8,598 nucleotides of DNA from positions 30,702 to 39,299 of the forward strand of contig JABMDG010000047.1 in assembly GCA_015904045.1 (NCBI GenBank), in the 5' to 3' direction. Positions 6,933 through 8,598 of this stretch are shown here, in pieces. The notes beneath the pieces are model-generated. The model was not told the origin of the DNA, made no database searches, and saw only the letters and a program-made list of their open reading frames with translations. The position numbers and the translations under genes were made by a program. The DNA comes from Nitrospira sp. GTDB lineage: Bacteria > Nitrospirota > Nitrospiria > Nitrospirales > Nitrospiraceae. How positions within the stretch are numbered: position 1 is the first letter of the stretch; each line of letters starts with the position of its first letter.

Positions 6933-7126
6933 AAAGATGATGGCAACAAGTCCCAGTGCTTCCCTATCACGCGCTTGGCAGCGGCCTGGAATGCGTCATC
7001 GGGCTGGCCGATGAAGTCGTTGATGCCAAGGCGCACCATCTGTTCAACCGTCAGGCCTTCGCGCTTACCCAGCGCTTCCAATCGCTGAAGTTCCTCATCC
7101 GAGAGAGAGATCGTGAGCGTTGCCAT
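6920..7126 (-). pseudogene. Ribbon-helix-helix antitoxin with its C-terminus replaced by permease DNA (68 aa)
   Basis: ATG 7126 has AAGGA (7134-7138) 7 nt upstream. Residues 1-57 read as a ParD/CopG-style antitoxin: beta strand ATLTISLS, helix DEELQRLEALGKREG, helix TVEQMVRLGINDFIG, then DDAFQAAAKRVI. In related small antitoxins the sequence continues as a short tail of the type 'KNAELYRRLA'; here it becomes GKHWDLLPSSLWSS, which is permease helix-5 DNA read in the wrong frame. About ten native codons and the toxin gene that should follow are missing. The DNA-binding fold is intact, so the protein may still bind its operator, but the toxin-binding tail is lost. The stop overlaps a downstream in-frame permease ATG by 4 nt. 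The family is recognised from pattern; which toxin it served cannot be told. Confidence 0.75.
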
Positions 7127-7130
7127 GATC

Positions 7131-7186
7131 GGTTCCTTCGCCTAGGAGACTACGTCTGAAATAATGTCAGCATAGGCGAAGGAACC
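7131..7186. repeat. Perfect 14-bp inverted repeat around the antitoxin promoter and ribosome site
   Basis: GGTTCCTTCGCCTA (7131-7144) is the exact reverse complement of TAGGCGAAGGAACC (7173-7186), 28 bp apart. The left arm contains the antitoxin Shine-Dalgarno. Inside the spacer is a further imperfect palindrome, CTGAAATAATGTCAG (7156-7170). It may be operator half-sites for the ribbon-helix-helix protein, or an mRNA hairpin that hides the ribosome site if transcription starts upstream of 7186 on the minus strand. Confidence 0.75.
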
Positions 7187-7197
7187 ATTGAGGGCAA
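7169..7197 (-). promoter_or_regulatory. Likely promoter of the antitoxin-permease remnant-secreted protein unit
   Basis: On the minus strand TTGCCC (7197-7192) and TATGCT (7174-7169) are 17 bp apart, each matching 4 of 6 sigma70 consensus bases. Transcription would start near 7162, giving a leader of about 36 nt. The right arm of the 14-bp inverted repeat lies in the spacer between -35 and -10, as expected for an autoregulatory operator. Confidence 0.35.
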
Positions 7198-7272
7198 ATG
7201 CTTGAAGCTAACTGGATGCCATGGTGAAGATCCCCACCGAAGCCGCCAAACCTACGGAGAAGACAATCCCTT

Positions 7273-7293
7273 CTTGACGAAATACGTTTCACG
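7273..7293 (-). repeat. Short CGTGAA(A/G)CGTAT repeat, intergenic copy
   Basis: On the minus strand CGTGAAACGTATTTCGTC-AAG differs at 3 of 21 bases from 8368-8388, which lies in the signal-peptide coding start of copy A. It sits 19 bp after the copy-A stop. It looks like a dispersed short intergenic repeat that has also entered coding sequence. Confidence 0.5.
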
Positions 7294-7311
7294 AACGGCG
7301 CCTCACACTTT

Positions 7312-8400
7312 CTAGGGCTCCACCGTCACGTCCACAAATGCCGGCAAGCTATCCGCGCCTTTCTTGTCCGTCACGCGCAGCTTGAATCGATAGGTTCTCG
7401 GCTCTGAGACATGCGGGGCGAGGAAGGAGGCCTCGGCGTTGTTTGCGTCGAGCAGCGACACTTTGCTGCCGCGCAGCTGGCTCCAGGTGTAGTAGAGGGC
7501 TTCGCCTTCGGGATCGCGGCTTTTCAGCCCGCTCAATTTGACTTTTGATCCGGCTCTCACGGTTTTGCTTATCCCCGCATCGGCGATCGGCGGTGCGTTT
7601 GGCTCGTCGTTGACGTTCACATCTACATCGAGCAGGGCCTGCTTGCCGCGGTTGGTCACAGTCAGCACTGTTCTGCCGTTGCCCACGATCTGGAGTAGTC
7701 CGCCGGACAAAACTGTAATGACTTTCGGATTTGAAGACTCGTAGGTGGTTCCGGTTTCCGGAGCGCTGATCCGGCGGACGATGCCGTCGGCGAACTCACC
7801 GACAACCGGCAACTCGAAAATCTTACCTAGAGAATCCACGTGGCCGAAGGCCGAGGATTGTCCGGCCCGCCCGAGCTGGAGCGGCTTGTCGGTTGCAAAG
7901 TCGATCGTGGTCAGGGCGGCCTTGGGTTCAACCTGTACCATCACTTCGTCGAAGACGGAGCGTGTGCCCAGACGTCCACGTGAGATTTCAGCCACGGCCA
8001 GGAGCCGCATCGGTCCGATGCCGTCCGTGGGGATCAACAGGCGGCCACCGAAGGGTGGGTTGTGTTCGGCCAGCCCGATAGAGGCAACGGGTGCAACGAT
8101 GGAGCCGGTGGCGGTGGCGTCATCCTGTTCGACCAATGCTTCGTCCTGCCCGCTATACCAGTAGTAGCGCACCGCGACGATGCCGCGGTCCTTTCCCACA
8201 TCTACCTGTGCGGTCACGGTGCTTCCGGCAGTCAGCGTGGCGCCTTCCGCCGGTTCCAGGATCTTGAACGCATGGGCAGGAGCAGCCATGGACAGGCATG
8301 AGGCAAACAGAACGAAGCACGAGGTCCGAGCCTGCGAAATACGCGCGCCTCGCGGAGTCGAAGCGGGCTTCACGAGATACGCTTCACGTTCCCTGATCAT
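7312..8400 (-). CDS. Secreted Ig/PKD-like beta-sandwich protein, copy A (362 aa)
   Basis: The start is ATG 8400, overlapping the permease stop in ATGA; GTG 8373 is an alternative that would give a 35-residue signal peptide like copy B. With ATG 8400 there is a long polar N-region, then core CFVLFASCLSMAA and cleavage after PAHA (44), leaving mature FKILEPAEG. Domain order is the same as at 4507-5568: N-terminal beta domain, BIG2-like stretch (SSNPKVITVLSGGLLQIVGNG), PKD/REJ-like domain (last 93 residues) with PPIADAG, SRDPEGEALYYTWSQ and KLRVTDKKGA. No catalytic motif or anchor. Conservation with copy B is uneven: long blocks such as DGIGPMRLLAVAEISRGRLG are identical, while the segment after TGSIVAP differs at many positions. 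Location periplasmic or outside the cell by inference. Function unknown; the overlap with a full permease gene implies co-production. Confidence 0.87.
   Translation of the reverse strand: MIREREAYLVKPASTPRGARISQARTSCFVLFASCLSMAAPAHAFKILEPAEGATLTAGSTVTAQVDVGKDRGIVAVRYYWYSGQDEALVEQDDATATGSIVAPVASIGLAEHNPPFGGRLLIPTDGIGPMRLLAVAEISRGRLGTRSVFDEVMVQVEPKAALTTIDFATDKPLQLGRAGQSSAFGHVDSLGKIFELPVVGEFADGIVRRISAPETGTTYESSNPKVITVLSGGLLQIVGNGRTVLTVTNRGKQALLDVDVNVNDEPNAPPIADAGISKTVRAGSKVKLSGLKSRDPEGEALYYTWSQLRGSKVSLLDANNAEASFLAPHVSEPRTYRFKLRVTDKKGADSLPAFVDVTVEP
8368..8388 (-). repeat. Short CGTGAAGCGTATCT repeat inside the copy-A signal-peptide start
   Basis: On the minus strand CGTGAAGCGTATCTCGTG-AAG, 18 of 21 identical to 7273-7293. 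It encodes part of the polar N-region of the copy-A precursor, where copy B has the unrelated CGTCAnn heptamers. Confidence 0.5.
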
Positions 8401-8598
8401 CGCGTCAGATGGAACGGCACATCCATGAGGATCACCCGTTCCTTGAAGAGGAGTGCGCCCTTGAGCATCAGGGCGCGTTGGTTGTGCAGGATGTTTTGCC
8501 ACCAGCGGGCCGGAAGAATTTCAGGGATCACGACGGTCACCCAGGTGTTCGGATCTTTTTCCAGAATTTCCTCGACGTACTCGAGGAGGGATCCCAGG
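8397..8598 (-). CDS. KimA/YdaO-like APC-family permease, copy A, only the C-terminal end in the window
   Basis: The last 66 codons are present, ending TGA 8397-8399; the rest runs off the right edge. The visible part is the end of the cytosolic C-terminal domain: LGSLLEYVEEILEKDPN, TWVTVVIPEILPARWWQNIL, HNQRALMLKGALLFKERVIL and MDVPFHLTR. Sixty of 66 residues equal those of copy B (about 91%), with only conservative changes. The stop overlaps the ATG of the secreted protein by 4 nt, so the two are almost certainly one operon. Whether this copy has its full set of membrane helices cannot be seen here. If complete, it would be the working ion or amino-acid importer of the pair; KimA-type potassium import is the nearest characterised function. 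Confidence 0.85.
   Translation of the reverse strand, partial: LGSLLEYVEEILEKDPNTWVTVVIPEILPARWWQNILHNQRALMLKGALLFKERVILMDVPFHLTR

Noticed and set aside
7131..7186. Inverted repeat as IS or MITE ends
   Set aside because: The enclosed 28 bp is too short for an element, there is no transposase, and no flanking target duplication was seen.
1..8598. CRISPR array, tRNA, rRNA or complete IS element
   Set aside because: No regularly spaced direct repeats, cloverleaf, rRNA sequence or transposase frame was found on either strand.

Overview
The window reads as chromosomal DNA of a moderately GC-rich Gram-negative bacterium. The gene types and style (small CxxC zinc-ribbon protein, HExxH peptide-modification-type enzyme, YdaO/KimA-like APC permeases, abundant small toxin-antitoxin genes) fit Nitrospirota, possibly Nitrospira. 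That assignment is inference from memory; there is no rRNA or marker gene here to prove it.

Layout. (1) 1-1317, minus: most of an RqcH/NFACT ribosome-quality-control protein, cut by the left window edge. (2) 1318-1548: divergent intergenic region with two structured inverted-repeat blocks. (3) 1549-1773, plus: 74-aa zinc-ribbon protein, followed by a weak terminator-like hairpin. (4) 1869-3449, plus: large protein with HExxH plus YSPWR motifs, matching the alpha-ketoglutarate/HExxH peptide hydroxylase family (TIGR04267-like). (5) 3491-4328, plus: a possible 40-aa peptide, then a 59-aa antitoxin-like gene overlapping a PIN-domain (VapC-type) toxin gene by 4 nt. (6) 4507-7126, minus: a 3'-damaged ribbon-helix-helix antitoxin gene fused directly to a 5'-truncated KimA-like permease, which overlaps by 4 nt a secreted Ig/PKD-type protein. 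(7) 7312-8598, minus: a second copy of the permease-secreted protein pair, with the permease running off the right edge.

The main structural story is on the right half. A two-gene module (KimA-like APC permease plus exported beta-sandwich protein, joined by a 4-nt GTGA or ATGA overlap) is present twice in tandem. In the second copy the first third of the permease is gone and an antitoxin gene, minus its tail and its toxin, sits at the breakpoint. The truncated permease and the still intact secreted gene now lie downstream of the antitoxin's promoter region, which carries a perfect 14-bp inverted repeat overlapping the Shine-Dalgarno sequence. The two secreted proteins are about 85% identical after the signal peptide, but their signal peptides are unrelated and are encoded partly by short intergenic-type repeats. 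On the left, the lone HExxH enzyme has no obvious RiPP partner genes, so its substrate is open.
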